Part shown: piece after piece, positions 25,923 through 38,640 of the stretch
Position numbering within the stretch: the first letter of the stretch is position 1
Layout: each line of letters starts with the position of its first letter
Source of the DNA: Boswellia sacra
Taxonomy: Eukaryota > Streptophyta > Magnoliopsida > Sapindales > Burseraceae
Direction of reading: 5' to 3'
Assembly: GCA_013180625.2 (NCBI GenBank)
Contig: SNVD02013873.1
Coordinates: 1-64,000 of the forward strand
DNA length: 64,000 nt
Made by a program: the position numbers and the translations under genes
Notes under the pieces: model-generated
What the model saw: only the letters and a program-made list of their open reading frames with translations
The model's database searches: none
What the model was told of the DNA's origin: nothing

Positions 25923-26153
25923 ATTTTTTCACTCTACCCAAATTATTAATTTACACCTGCCATACGATACAAAAATAAATTTAAAATTTATCTTACTGAA
26001 ACACTTTTAAGTTACATATCCAAGATTGGATAATGTAATGATCTGTGTTTTAACCATCTTAGAATTGAGTAAATATAGTCAGATATTAAATCTAAAAAAA
26101 CTAACCTTTTGAGTGTAGAGAGATTAACCTTGTTAGTATATAAACTTCAAAGC
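25923..26153 (-). pseudogene. Orphan piece of NPF intron 1: scar of a deleted NPF copy
   Basis: About 230 bases match NPF2 intron 1 (about 19085-19300) and NPF1 intron 1 (about 2555-2790): the TTCACTCTACC, AAATTATT, ATTTACACCTG series to AACCTTTTGAGTGTAGAGAG. On one side is NPF 3'-flank sequence and on the other SKP1-side spacer, with no exons. The simplest reading is a once complete NPF gene reduced to part of its intron. Confidence 0.7.
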
Positions 26154-26159
26154 TTTGTT

Positions 26160-27484
26160 ACAACTATCTATGCAAATATATTTAGGAGAGGCCAGTGACA
26201 ATTTTATAGGGATTTATCTTTCATAACGTGGAATATTTTCAGTTTAATCTTGATTTAATGTATGAGAAGCAAAAGCAAATTTAGCATAAAAACCGGACCT
26301 AAAGCAAAGCAACTATAATTAACTTCTTGTTACTTCAAAGCTCAAAGACTCTTTTCTAGGCCCATAAATGTTGGTTGAGTCCACACAGATTAATTAAACG
26401 AAGTGTTTTAGGCGGTGATAATCGTTAAAAAAAAAAAATCAATTTAATAAAGAAGCCTGAATTATAGGCTAATAAATGAGACATATCATATATAAAAAAA
26501 TTTGTGGATTTGATATGTATCGGTATAGAGTAATAGTCTACATATATTCATATTATAAGGTCCTCTTAGTCTCAACTCAATAAAATTCCGCCATTTTTTT
26601 AATTTCTGACCAGCTACAAATGTCTTTGAGACCCATATGCTCTTTCAAAGAATCAACCAGCAATGAGCGTCGCAGACTTCTCAATTCCACATGGAAAATT
26701 AACAACTTTTTGCATGCGGTTTCCATAAAATAAATTAATACGCATGCATGTTAATAAAATTTCCAAGTTCAATCACTAAGATATTAATTGCTGATGCGTA
26801 AAAGTTCTTTGATTCAGGAAACAAATCAATCATGAACTCATACAATATCATCTTGGGCAAGTTCTTCCATAAATAATAATAGAAGTCAAAACGCTGCCAA
26901 TGTCAGTTAGTTACCAAAAAGGTAAAACCAAAATGCACCGCACAAAACCAAGATGAGATTGCTCTCCATCGCCCATAATGGGATGTCGATAAGTCGACAT
27001 TTTTTTTTTTAATGTTTGTCGAGTTGCGGGAAGGATTTAAAAAAAAAAAAAATTGTCTGAGTAGATTCATTAACTGTTGTGTTACCAACAACTTGACAAT
27101 TATGATTGGATTAAAAATTAGAATAACCCTTATAAACTTAACTACCTTCTGTATTTCTCATAGGGATGCACGTTTTGTAATGCGGCATTTAATCTTGAAT
27201 GCAGGAGAAGCGGAAGCAAAGCATGAAAAACAGAACCCAAACCTATTATTATTATAGTTGTTGAATAAGGCCCAAATAGTTACTTTTAAGGCTCGGGATG
27301 TTTCTAGGTCTAGACGCGCGTCTTTTAGTGAAATTCATATTCCCACACCCACTCAACTCCATAAATTCCACAGCTTATTCAAGGCGCCTTGGGAACCGTA
27401 TCACTCATTCAAAGAATCGCTTACCAACGAGAAGGTCACAAATTCACCCTCCAATTCCAACTCTCGCCTTTCAATCATCACATG

Positions 27485-27521
<37 letters not shown>

Positions 27522-27530
27522 ATTATTTAA
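26160..27530. repeat. Duplicate of 15290-16680
   Basis: Starts ATGCAAATATATTTAGGAGA and follows the same order of sequences as 15290-16680, including an NPF fragment and the flank before the NPF gene. The copies are only lightly diverged. An (AT)n tract at 27486-27520 marks the end. Confidence 0.85.
26750..27000 (-). pseudogene. NPF fragment A''
   Basis: Copy of fragment A' with the same exon 3-exon 4 deletion junction and the same out-of-frame FMIDLFP segment. It also has a small deletion in the GELT region. Not functional. Confidence 0.75.
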
Positions 27531-29238
27531 TAATACAATTATATAACCAGTAATTATATATACTTCAAGCACACAACTCAAGCAAATTACCTCTAAAACA
27601 ACCCTACTAGCTGATTATTTTGATGATAACTTTTAGAAAGACATATAAAGAGTACTTGTCCGAATAATATTGTGCACTAAATTTGTATCAGAGAGCTAAC
27701 TTAATTTGATGGGTTAATAAATTAATTAATAAAGGCTGCGAGAATTTCTGGAAGACATCTAGATTGCCTGCTGTCATCGCTTGGTCTCCTTGCGTGGACA
27801 TGTTCTGAATCGGCTGTGTGCTCCTTTTTATAGTAGAAAATCAGTGATATGCACAAGTGATAGCACAAGTTGACAGAAGCAATGATTAATAGTATCTTGA
27901 AGTACTCCTTCAGGTAACGGCTGACAACGCTAGAGATTTTGCTGTTTCCATAAAGAAGTAAGGGATTACCGAAATTTCCAAGTCCAATCACAAAGGTATT
28001 TATTGCTGATAAATAGTACTTCCTTGTGTCAGGGAACAGGTCGACCATGAAGTCATCCAGTCCATCTTGTGCAAGTCCTTCCATAAAACCCAACAAGCAG
28101 AACTGTGGAACAAGCCAAAAGATGCTCATTTCTGCCTCAGAAATTTTTTATGTCTCAGATTCATGAAGCTTTGGAGCACGAATTACCTCAACCCGCCAGG
28201 CAACAATGAAGCAAGGCACAGATAGCTGCATTCCAAGCCACATTCTCACCAATTTGGCCTTTCCCTGTTTAGGTTTTGGAACCCATTTTACAAGTAATAA
28301 CTCAAACAGAAGAGAGATCATTTTACATGATACAGACTGAATTATCACCAAGGAAGGAAGATATTCTCTATGAATCCTCATACTATCTCCCTGTAAAGGA
28401 AAAAAGATCTTCCCTGCTGATAGAATCACCCCAAACAAAACGAAGGTAGACCACATGCACCCATCTTTCGAATATATTTTAATTTCCCGCTATGTGCTCT
28501 TTCTTCTTGTTCTGGACTAGTACCGGAATCTCCATCCTGCTTTCTGTTATTCATATAATTTCATAAATTAATTTACAATGGCCAAAATTAATTATAACAA
28601 AATCAGACAATCAGAGGGACAGTACCTTACAATGAGCCTTTTCATTTTAACTAGGAAGGCCTTAAGATTGCGGGGAATACTAGTGAAAAGGCTGCCAATG
28701 TCAGTTAGCTCTCCAGAAAGGTAAAACCAAAGAGTACCACACACTATCAAGATAAGACTGCTCGCAGTCGCACATAACGGGACTATAAAAATAAGCTTTT
28801 GTTTTGAAATATCTTTTAAACCATTAATTATATCTGGTTCAACCAAGCGGTAGGTCACGAACGCAGCAACTGCACTAAAAGTCCAGACAATACGGCACCA
28901 TACATTTTTTCTAGCTATGACTCGATCCTCATCTAGGTTTGCTGGATCGGGTTCACATTTTCTGAATTGTTCAACAATAAATTCTCCTAGAACAGGTTGA
29001 ACTCCAGCATGAGCAAGTGCTAATAGCAGAATCCCAGTTATGTTGTGTGCCAACAGTAATTTTCCTTCTTTAGACGTACACGAAGTAATCCAGTAACAGG
29101 ATTCTTCTTTGGGTACGTAAAGAAGCAATTGCTCCAAACCCTGCAACAACAATTAATTAATGTGTGGAAATTTATTGACTCCGGTTAACGTTAAGGATTT
29201 CTCATTGTCCTAATTATAGATTAATCAATATATATATC

Positions 29239-29291
<53 letters not shown>
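29239..29291. repeat. (TG)n(TA)n microsatellite in NPF3 intron 2
   Basis: About ten TG units followed by about sixteen TA units, at the same place as the (TA)n in NPF2. Confidence 0.95.
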
Positions 29292-29294
<3 letters not shown>

Positions 29295-30667
29295 AACTTG
29301 GGAATGACATCAAGTATAGTACTTTCCACCGCGCGTTGGTTGTTAACATATATACGTGAAATTAATAAGATCAAATGAGATGCATAATTTCAAATATTTG
29401 CTACAAGACATACTTGCAAAACGATAGCAGAAAGTCGAAATTATGATAACTAGGAGACCACTTAATAGGGATTTCGACATGGATTTCAAAACAAGAGGCT
29501 CTAGTAAAGCTGATGCACCCTGCAGAGTGCAGAGTCATCGAAATTATTGCAGCATTCATGATATCTTTCTCCCTATGCTTCGTCGAAGGATCAATGAAAT
29601 ATGTTATCGACAAACGCAATATTGAATAATCTATTAACTTGTCGCTGAACAGCAACCCTGAAAATTAATTAATTAATTAAAAAGTCAGTAGCGGGGCTTT
29701 TAATCAAACAAATATTTCGCTTTGAACAGCAATATATTACCATCATCAAATTGAAGTAATAAATATTTAATAGCTCCACATGAGTATTGGACAAAATCAT
29801 TTTCAAAAGAGAATTACTTTTTTTTTCCTTCACTCTACCAAAATTATTTATTTACAGCTGACCAGCTTTCCCGTCTTGGTCAAGCGCGACTCATGAAATA
29901 CTGTAATTCAGAATTTTATTCATTATCTCTCTTATTGATTTGCATTTTTTTATGAGGTAATTACCACAAATGTTTATGGTCATAGTAACAACTTTTTCCT
30001 CTATAATACACAAGTATAGATAGGATGAGATATTTTAACTTATTTTTTTACTTAAAACTAGACATCAATTAATGGTCATTAATCCCAGCTAATTTAATTG
30101 TTGAAATTAAAATTTAAAATTTTAATTTTCATAATGCCAACTTATCAAATATATATCTTTGCAATTTTATATAACAATGGAAGGTAGTTGGGTTGGAATG
30201 AAAAATAAATACTAATTTTCCTTTTCATCTTCCCATCATTGACGTTGTAGAAAATCGAGGGTTATATAAGAGTATAAAAAAATTCAGTTAAAAATTTAAA
30301 TTCATATAAATTTAAGTCAATTTTTTTTGACTTTAAACAAGAGTTAAATTTTTAATCAGTACTACTCCTCTAGTGGTTGAGATAAGTGATGTAGAAATTC
30401 TATCACTCATATTTGTCCCATATTCTAATGCTATTTGTTTCAGTTAATGTTGACGGATAAATCTAAAATTCTATAAGGAGATTACATGATATTATTTTGG
30501 GAAATTGCTTAGCTAACCTCTATATATCAACGAGTGTGATAAGAGAAACCGTGAGTAGCATCACACTCTGAAATTGGTTGATCACTTTGATCAACATAAT
30601 GACATCAAAATAGAAAGAAAACTCGAAAAATAACAATTAAATAGGCAGCACACAATTTAAATTGCAA

Positions 30668-31390
30668 TCAGGAATATTCATCATACAAATCAAGTTCAGA
30701 AATAATAGATATGTATATCTAATAAATAAATAAATAAACATGTAGAACAAAAAGCTATAGACTTTGAACGTACTCTTGACCGTGACCGCGCCTTTAATCA
30801 TTAATTGTGATTTGAGATTGAAGCTTAAGTGAGAAATAAAGAAGACACTGCAAGAAAAAGAAAAAGAAAAAGAAAAAGCAGAGAGAGATAAATCCTAAAA
30901 GGGTGATTTCCCGATCAAGCAATGTACTTCTCCCTTTCTTTCTCTAGGCACTGCTGCGTAACTAGATAATTTATTTATATATTAATAAATTAAGTTTTAT
31001 ATGGTGTTCTTATATGGTTTGTTTCAACAGTAATATATTGAACATGAATATCAAGTTCAGAAATACTATACATTTATATATAAGAAAATAAATAAATAAA
31101 CGTGCCCAACAAAAAGTTATAGACTTTGAAAGTACTCTCACCATGACCGTGCCTTGAATCATAGATCAATTGTGATTAGCGATCGAAGCTTAAGGGCGAA
31201 ACAAAGAAGAGATGCTACAAGAAAGAGTCGTTTTGATTTCTAATGGTGCTCAATTTGGTTTTTCTTAAACTTTTTATGCTTTGCCAATTAAAAAAAAAAA
31301 AAACCAGAGAGAGAGAGAGATAAATAGCAAAAGGGCGACGATCAAGAGTAACTAGCTAATTTATATATGAGCTGAAGTGAAACAATTATG
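30668..31390. repeat. ~360 bp tandem duplication in NPF3 intron 1
   Basis: Blocks such as AAATAAATAAATAAAC, AAGCTATAGACTTTGAA, GAAGCTTAAG and AGAGAGAGATAAAT occur in the same order at about 30720-30890 and 31085-31325. The single-copy version is in NPF2 (20370-20570) and NPF1. A short (AAAAAG)n tract is at 30855-30880. Confidence 0.75.
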
Positions 31391-31573
31391 TAATCAGTCA
31401 AATGCTGAGCAAAGAAAAAAGAGAATGGTTTTGGTTAGCCAATGTGCTACATATATACCTGAGGCAAAGAAGACGGCCTTAGAGAAACAGAAGTAATAGC
31501 GTACGCAGGATCTGAACTTGCTCCAGATGTCCGCAAGTCTTGTGGTTTTGGACGAAGAATTACTTGAATTCAT

Positions 31574-32805
31574 TTTGGTTAATTGTTGCAGAGAGGCAAT
31601 CAAGCTTCCCAAGTTGTCAATGAGGATTAACTTTGGTGTTCCAGTTTTATCACATCACCACGTGGAGGAAGCCAAGCGAGCATCAAATTATTTCGCTTTT
31701 TCTCACTTTATTTTTCTCAGTTTCTTTTCGTTTTTCTTTCTTTCTTTAATTAATCAATTTAATCTGTTATCCCTTACTTTATATTGGAAAAATATCTGAA
31801 CACCCCTGGGGTTTAATGTTTTCCTACAGAGGACAGTCAAAAACCGAAAACTAGCACATCCGTTCTTGGGTCACACAAAAATTAAAATATCTATTTACTG
31901 TTATGTATAATTACAACTTTGCATATACTTAGATTAAATAAATATATATCAAGTAATTAATATGACATAAGCATTGACGACCGGAGTACGAAAAGTTAGA
32001 GAAATGAAAGCAAGTGAAATACAGGTAAGATCAATAAGGGAGAGATGAGTAAGAAAGAGATCAAAATAGAAGCAAGTGAAACGCGTTCTGAGGCTAGAAG
32101 AGCAACTCAAGAATGCCTCTCATTTCAGACACCCATGCCCTTTGTATACAAGTTTTTTAGCCCCTATTTTTGACTTTTATGGGAGACAATTAAGTGGCTT
32201 GTTTCAATTTTTGTTCTTTTGGATCCCTTCCAAGCAGCTCTTATGGATAATTATCATTTGATCGGTGTAGTTTGACACAAAATATGCGAAATCAATCTTA
32301 AAAACATCATTCTGATAAATTTGGTTTTTGAAAATTTCAATAATGTCTTTTGGTATTAAAAAGAGTGTGCAGAATAATAATTTATTTTTTAAAATTTTAT
32401 TTGATGGTATGAGTATTTTTACAAATGGAAATAGCACCACCCTATAACAAGTGATGTGTTAGCTTTAGGTTCATACTCTCATTTGATTATATGATTTATT
32501 ATTACTCTTTACAAATATTGTATAATAATAAATTTATATCAATACAAGGGTAAGTATTTTGAATCAAAGATTCTATCCCAGAGACAATATTCTTCTAACA
32601 GCTAGTAAAATGTGGATTAATTTGCTAGTTTAAGTTTTTGACTGTCCTTCATAAAAAGATGCCAAACCTCCAGGGTGATCTTGGTATTTTCCCTACTTTA
32701 TCCATGGAACATGTAATGTTCTTTTTCTGGAAATATGCCTGTGCTAGCTGTTATGTTCGGAAAAGGATACAAATATTATGATTCTTATCTTATAGAGAAT
32801 CTAAT
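31574..32805. other. NPF3 upstream spacer
   Basis: Matches 20813-22893 except for the 875 bp insertion found only there. A TATAAAG at 31777-31783 (minus strand) is the candidate TATA box, 204 nt before the NPF3 ATG. No gene. Confidence 0.55.
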
Positions 32806-32980
32806 TGTAACACCCCAAAATTTTGTGAATAAATATGCCTTTATATACCTTAAAGTGTGTATTTATTTATGCATATATGTGCCTAAATGATATATATATT
32901 AATAAGTAATCTTGGAGGATGAAATTGGAAGATGCTAGTAAGTACAAGGGCTACCTTGGAATTTCACCTCAATCCTTGTC

Positions 32981-32988
32981 TATATAAG
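32981..32988 (+). promoter_or_regulatory. Candidate LTR promoter TATA box
   Basis: TATATAAG about 175 bp into the LTR. The same feature is present in the other copy as its reverse complement (about 62898-62905). Confidence 0.5.
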
Positions 32989-35109
32989 CGTGGGAGAACT
33001 CTAGAAAATTTGATTTCTCTTTCTTGTCTCTACCAAAAGCCGTTTCCAGCCCTCTCTTTTTCTCTCTATTTGCTTTCTTCAATTGTGAGGAATCAAGGGA
33101 AATTAAAGGAAGCTAGGAGGAATTCAAGGTAGGAATCTTTTCTCTCCTTCAACTTCTCATGCTTAGTTGCTAAATTTTGTGAAGGGATGTTAGATTAAAC
33201 TATGGTCTATGGTATATGCATGTGATGTATGTAATTAGGTATGATGGAAATCACAAACTTGGTGGGTTGTACATGATTCTAGTAGATTGGATGAGATAGG
33301 AAGGCCATAGATGATGATTGGGTCAGAATTCTGCAGGACAGTCAAACTGAGCAGTAGGGAGTACGAATTATCTCTAAAATTCTGAGAATATAATTTGGTT
33401 CTGAAAATTTTATATGTGAAACTAGACACATTGAGGAGTTCATAGCATTTTGAATCACTCAAAAATTCGAAGTGAGCAATTTATGGTGATTTTTCAAAAC
33501 TGCTGAACCGAATTTGGATATCCCCTGTTTTGAAATAGAGTGTGGGAAACGGTTTTCATTTGAGGGACCAATCCTTCATGAAAAATTCTGGTTTTCGGTA
33601 TACCACTCCTGAGGTATGTTTTCTATTGAACTGTAAATTTTCATGGTTTTTGGAGTTGTGTATGAATTGTTATGATTTTCAAATCTGGACTTAAAGAACT
33701 GTGAATGTTAAGTTCCAGAACTGAGTATGTGAAATAAATTCCGTCTGACTACCTTAAACTCCTTAGAAAATCATGATTTTTGGTGGAATGACTCTTATAT
33801 GTGTCTAGTTTTAGACTGGAAAGTTTGGTAGAGATTGGATTATTGTAGAATTTAATAAAATTCTTCAAAGTTTCACTGTTCAGTGGAGAGGTCTGCAGAC
33901 AGATTTGCTGTGTGAATGAATTTAAGGATCTTCAAGGGGTATATGACCTTATTTTGACTCAATAAAATTCATGGACTATAATATGTATGTATTTGAGTTT
34001 CATGAAGTTTAGTGATGATTGGAAATGAATAACTCCTTATTATAATAATCCAACCAATATGTGTGTGTTATAGAGTTTAATAAATGATGTTATTGGTTGA
34101 TTGAATTGTTGTTAATCTATAAGGGATTTAATGACTTCTAAATGGACACTAATCAGTGTGTCATGACTATGGCAATGGTTACTAGAGAGGAAGGAGAAGA
34201 AGAAGAGATGAACTTTAAATAAATGCTTATCAAGAAACATATGAGAGCAAAATGAAGAGGCGAGGCTAACCAGGTAAGTAGCTAGACCGTTCTGAGGACA
34301 CAACAGATGTTAACTTTTAATGAAATGTATTTAATGATTGTGTTCGTGAATATATGTGAAATGTGTTGATGGAATGTGTATGGGGCCATGAATACATGGA
34401 CCTTGACATAGGAAATGATTTGATTGGGGTTTATAGTGATTTATGAAATGTGTGATTTCACACACTTTGATGTGTATGTGATTGACATGTTGGTATAACT
34501 TCTATGTGTGTGAGATATAGAAATGTGACTATGCCCTCATATATGTGAATTTGTTGTGATATGGCTGAATAATATTGCCAATGAAACGATGTGTGTATAT
34601 CAAGAATGAAATACATGCCAAACATTCGAGGATACTATTTCCTCATGTGAGATGGCATGACAAATGAATGTCTGAAAAACCATGTGTATTAGAGCGCCAT
34701 GAATGTCTACGAGTGGAAATTTAATGAGATTAGTTATACATGGACATAGTTATGCAACGATGTGATTGAAATACATCGAAGAGTAATGGAAGGGTTGGCA
34801 CTAATAAAGAATTCAATGGGGTTCTATATGTGTAGAAATGATGTCAATGTGTGGATTGTGCACATCCATAAGTGTATGTGAGATATGTAGGCTTATTGTG
34901 TTTATGAATGTATATGTGATTAATGAGAAGCCTACGTAGAACCTCAATTATGATAGTGAACTGCAATATTGTGATGTGTGAAGGCATGTATAACGGTGTG
35001 ATGTGTTATGAATTCGAAATTACATGCCAAGCCTATGGGAATATATTGAATGTCGAATGTGAAATGTGATACCGTTAAATGCTAGCATTATGGTGAATGA
35101 ATTGTGATA

Positions 35110-35290
35110 AGTTGTGATTGGGTTAGAAGCTTGATATAAAGAGCTTCACTTATGTGACTGAAATGTGAAATGTGAAATGTGAATGAAAGCTTAATATAGA
35201 GCTTCACTTATGTGACTGACTGAAATGTGAAATGTGAGTGAGTGAAAGCTTAATATAGAGCTTCACTTATGTGACTGAATGTGAAAACTG
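35110..35290. repeat. ~56 bp tandem repeats in the solo LTR
   Basis: Three copies of GAAAGCTTAATATAGAGCTT followed by CACTTATGTGACTG, separated by AAATGTGAAATGTGA-type filler. The other LTR has the same array near 60595-60760. Confidence 0.85.
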
Positions 35291-35335
35291 ATATGTGAGT
35301 GGCATGCCACAACTTAGGATATTTGGCTCTCATAG

Positions 35336-35710
35336 CTTGAGGGGAGGTCTGGACCATGTGTTTCTCTAGACGAGATTCGGTAGCATGGGCCCGGTATCAC
35401 CCGGATTGTCAGACTAGCCTCGAGCTATTTCAAGTGTAGGCATCTGAATGTATCCGTACTGTTACGTACTCCCATGGCTTGAGGGGAGGTCTGGACCATG
35501 TGTTTCTCTAGATGAGATTCGGTAGCATGGGCCCGGTATCACCCGGATTGTCAGACTAGCCTTGACCTATTTTATGGGTAGGCCTCTGAATGTATCTGTA
35601 CTGTTTTGTATCCCCATGGCTTGAGGGGATGTCTGAACCACGTGTTTCTCTAGACGAGATTCGGTAGCATGGGCCCGGTATCACCTGGATTGTTAGACTA
35701 GCCTTGAGCT
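35336..35710. repeat. ~141 bp tandem repeats in the solo LTR
   Basis: Three copies start at about 35336, 35477 and 35619 with GCTTGAGGGGAGGTCT (third GGATGTCT) and contain GAGATTCGGTAGCATGGGCC. The sister LTR at 59332-63070 has only two, so copy number differs between family members. Confidence 0.9.
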
Positions 35711-36673
35711 GATTCATGGGTAGGCCTACATATGGGAACTGATTGTGAAACGAAAAGTCCTACCTTGATTAGAGAGCACTGTTCCCAAGTATCTGTGACT
35801 GTATTGTGGAAGCTTCCGAAATTATGTGAAATGGATATCCATATGAACAATGTAGCTAGCTCATTGAAACTCATGTGTGAATGATTTATATGTTTATAAG
35901 AGCACATGAGGATGTGATAGCTTGTGGAAAGTTTATGTGTAAATGAGACGTGTATGTAAATGGGTGTATGTGATAAGCTTTGACATGGAAAAGCCATGCT
36001 TGATTGCCCATAGACAGGTATTTATGGAATTAGGAATGTGACTGGATAAGAAAGTAATTGGTCTAGGAAATGACTAATGATACAGGGTTGGCGCAGGAGC
36101 ATAATTAAATGATGTAAGGGTGCATCTTTAACGAATCTAAAGAGATATAGGCAGAGAATTGGCATCGCTGCGCCATACCTTTCACGTTGAAGCGCTACTT
36201 GCACTGACTCAAGTAAGAGAGAATAGAGAGTTGGTGCATGCGTGCCCTCCCTTGGCACAGGAGCGCGAAACTGGAATTTTTAACGGATTAGAAATCAGAA
36301 ACTTGGCGTCGCCGTGCCAGTTTTCTCGCATAGGGGCGCGTTTCTTAAGCACTGAAATCAATGTTATGATTTTCTTAGTAAAGCACTGTTGGCTTGTATA
36401 CTAAAAAATGAACAGTAATAAGTGATTATGGAATAAGTATTGAATAGTAGTCATATTCTGAAATAGTTATCGCCGTTAATTGTTTTATTTTGAGTGTTAC
36501 GCCAGTTTTATAATTCTAGCTGCTTACTGAGTTTCATACTCACTAGTCTGTTGTGTACCTCAGGTATTCGATCAGTAAAAGATTAAGGAAGGATTTTGGC
36601 ATAACGACGATTGTGTTCCCTTGGCAAGCTCTTATCCGCTGCAGTATTACTCTGTTGGATACAGGGTGTGACA

Positions 36674-37314
36674 CTAATTCTACTATGAGAAATGATTTGC
36701 TTTGCTTGCATATGCAAATAGATATCTCTTTTGAACAGTAATATTGGTCATCATTTTCAAAGTATAAGTAACAAATATTTTAACAAACTTAATCCACAAT
36801 CGATGATTATTGGATAAGATGTCAAAAGAGTTTTCACTTCTTTTTTTTTTTTTTTTTTTTTTAAACAAACTTAAACGGAAACTGTACGAAAGGAGATATG
36901 CTACGCTTGCAGCCTATGAGAAGAGAATTAAAGTTGCCTCACTAACCCAGTTCTAGAGATCATAGTTAACATAACGAAGTAATTTAATTGATTGCACTTT
37001 TTGCTTTAATTTATTTAAAGGAGTACATTACGATCCACTTACTAGTTGGGATCGATTGTGTTACATCCGCATAGCACAAAAAGAATAATTATTTTAAAAG
37101 TATGATCTCAAAGAATTTTATGGAAGCGAGAGAAAAACTCTTTTAGAATTAGTGCTCTTAACCGACAACTTATCAGTCTTTTAATAGAATAGTTTTACTT
37201 GAAAGAGGAGTAATATTCATAAAAATATTGTTAATTGTGAAAGATACAATTAGTACAGTTAGTTTTATTTAAACAAAAGAATGATGTAAGGTTGCTATAT
37301 GATAAAATAAATAA

Positions 37315-37352
<38 letters not shown>

Positions 37353-37757
37353 AAAAAATCATTGAGAAAACCCAAAATTAAGAACTGCTTTTGAGATCAA
37401 TATGAGAAGTGCTTTGAAGACTATTTTTTCAACTAGCTAGCAGATAAAATGGTACGTAACAAATAACAAATACTAAAGAGATCCTTTTTTGAATAGACAA
37501 ACTTTCAAAAGCATATTAAATACACACAATTGTGCATCATAATTTAAAATAATTATATATTTTCCTCAAAACAAAATTAATTAATAAATTTAATCTAAAT
37601 TAAATAAATCCTCTAATCAAACAGTCAAACTAGAATACTACAACTCTACCGCCTTCTTTAACCATCAACAACTTAATTAATCAAAAGATAATCAATATCA
37701 AGAAATTCTTAATTAAAATTAAATACTGAACAACTATCTAATCATCCAGAAGTAAAC
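36674..37757. other. Spacer before SKP1-C, shared unit sequence
   Basis: Continues the unit interrupted by the solo LTR and matches 22900-23880. A poly-A/T run lies at 36841-36862 and an (AT)n tract at 37318-37345. No gene. Confidence 0.6.
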
Positions 37758-38196
37758 TCATCGTTCAAAGGCCCAGCAATTCTCTTTCTTAATCTCCTCC
37801 TCTTCCTCAGGGCTAAAATCGTTCTTGATCTTGAAGGCTCCGCGAATCTCCTCAGGAGTCTTCCCTTTCATCAAGTCTACAGTTTGTTGACAGAGACGAT
37901 CAAGCAAGGCTGGAATGTTCAAAGAGTTTGACGCCAAGAGCAAGTCGAGGAGAATGCCTGTATTAAATGAAGTCACGAAGTTTTTCTCCCACTCTTCCAC
38001 CTCCTCTTTGGTTTTGGTTTTATCGCTTGTTGCATGCTGCATGCACCACTCCAACACTTTGGCCAGGGTTGGCCCGTCCACAAGGCTGAGTGGAATCTCG
38101 TCGCCAGTGTAACCGTCTTCGATAAGATTTTTGATGGTTATAGACTGGATCACGACAGTCTCCTCAACCTCGAAGGGTTGGCCATCGAAAGACTTG
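37758..38196 (-). pseudogene. SKP1-C: SKP1-like gene missing its 5' end
   Basis: Minus strand. It has the best preserved C-terminus of the three: [50 protein letters not shown], stop TGA at 37758. The frame is open up to KSFDGQPFEVEETV, but sequence breaks off at 38196/38197 just after the KS codons. The first ~7 residues (MTILKL-like), the ATG and the promoter are replaced by spacer sequence that in the 24 kb unit lies ~590 bp further upstream. A shorter product from an internal Met (MIQSIT, 38153) would lack the first beta strand. Most likely dead because of the lost promoter. Confidence 0.8.
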
Positions 38197-38402
38197 GTCT
38201 ATATTCATATTAGAGGGTCCTTCAGTCTCAGCTCAATAAAATTCCACCATTTGTTTAATTTCGGATTGGCTACAAAAGTCTTTTAGACCCAATACTCTTT
38301 CAAAGAATCACCTGGCAAGCAGCGTCACAGACTTACTTCCGGTTCCATATGGAAAATTACAATCCTTTGCTAGCGCCCGGTTTCCATAAAAAAACTAATA
38401 TG

Positions 38403-38640
38403 CATGTTAATAAAGTTTCCAAGTCCAATCATGAATGTATTAGTTGCTGATATGTAAATTTCTTTGATTCAGGAAACAAATCAATCATGAACTCATCCTT
38501 CAATAAATAATAATAGAAGTTAAAATGCTGCCAGTATCAGTTTAGTTCTTCAAAAAGGTGAAACCAAAATGTATCGCACAAAACCAAGATGAGGTTTCTC
38601 TTCATGCGCATAATGGGAATTTGATAACTCGGCATTTTGG
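38403..38640 (-). pseudogene. NPF fragment C'
   Basis: Same composite of exon 3 tail and exon 4 middle as B', sharing its extra deletion (ACTCATCCTTCAATAAATAA). Degenerate. Confidence 0.7.

Larger units (their letters stand above)
27722..31573 (-). pseudogene. NPF3: broken NRT1/PTR-type transporter gene
   Basis: The exon layout is that of NPF2: exon 1 31573-31459 (intact), exon 2 29657-29418, exon 3 29140-28626 (515 nt, open), exon 4 28543-27722. Lesions are: a 7 bp tandem duplication (GCAGAGT) near 29520-29535 shifting exon 2; a GC instead of GT donor after exon 2 (29417-29416); one base missing near 28460 in exon 4 (GGGTGCATG where NPF1 has GGGTTGCATG); and an in-frame TAA near 28148, upstream of the MSIFWLVPQ segment. 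The rest stays very close to NPF2, so inactivation looks recent. Intron 1 has a deletion relative to NPF2 and a ~360 bp internal duplication. Confidence 0.85.
32806..36673 (+). mobile_element. 3.87 kb solo LTR of a Ty3/gypsy-type element
   Basis: Begins TGTAACACCCC and ends GGGTGTGACA. CTAAT is duplicated at 32801-32805 and 36674-36678. The same insertion site is empty at 22894-22898. The body is non-coding, with a promoter-like TATATAAG at 32981-32988 and internal tandem repeats. It is the same family as the minus-strand LTR at 59332-63070, which is attached to a polypurine tract and pol remnants. This one is therefore an LTR left after recombination of a full element. Such very long LTRs occur in plant gypsy elements of the Tekay/Del type; lineage is an inference. 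Confidence 0.85.

Noticed and set aside
35110..35710. Regular repeats suggesting a CRISPR array
   Set aside because: Repeats are 56 and 141 bp, diverged, lacking unique spacers of constant length, and lie in a plant LTR.
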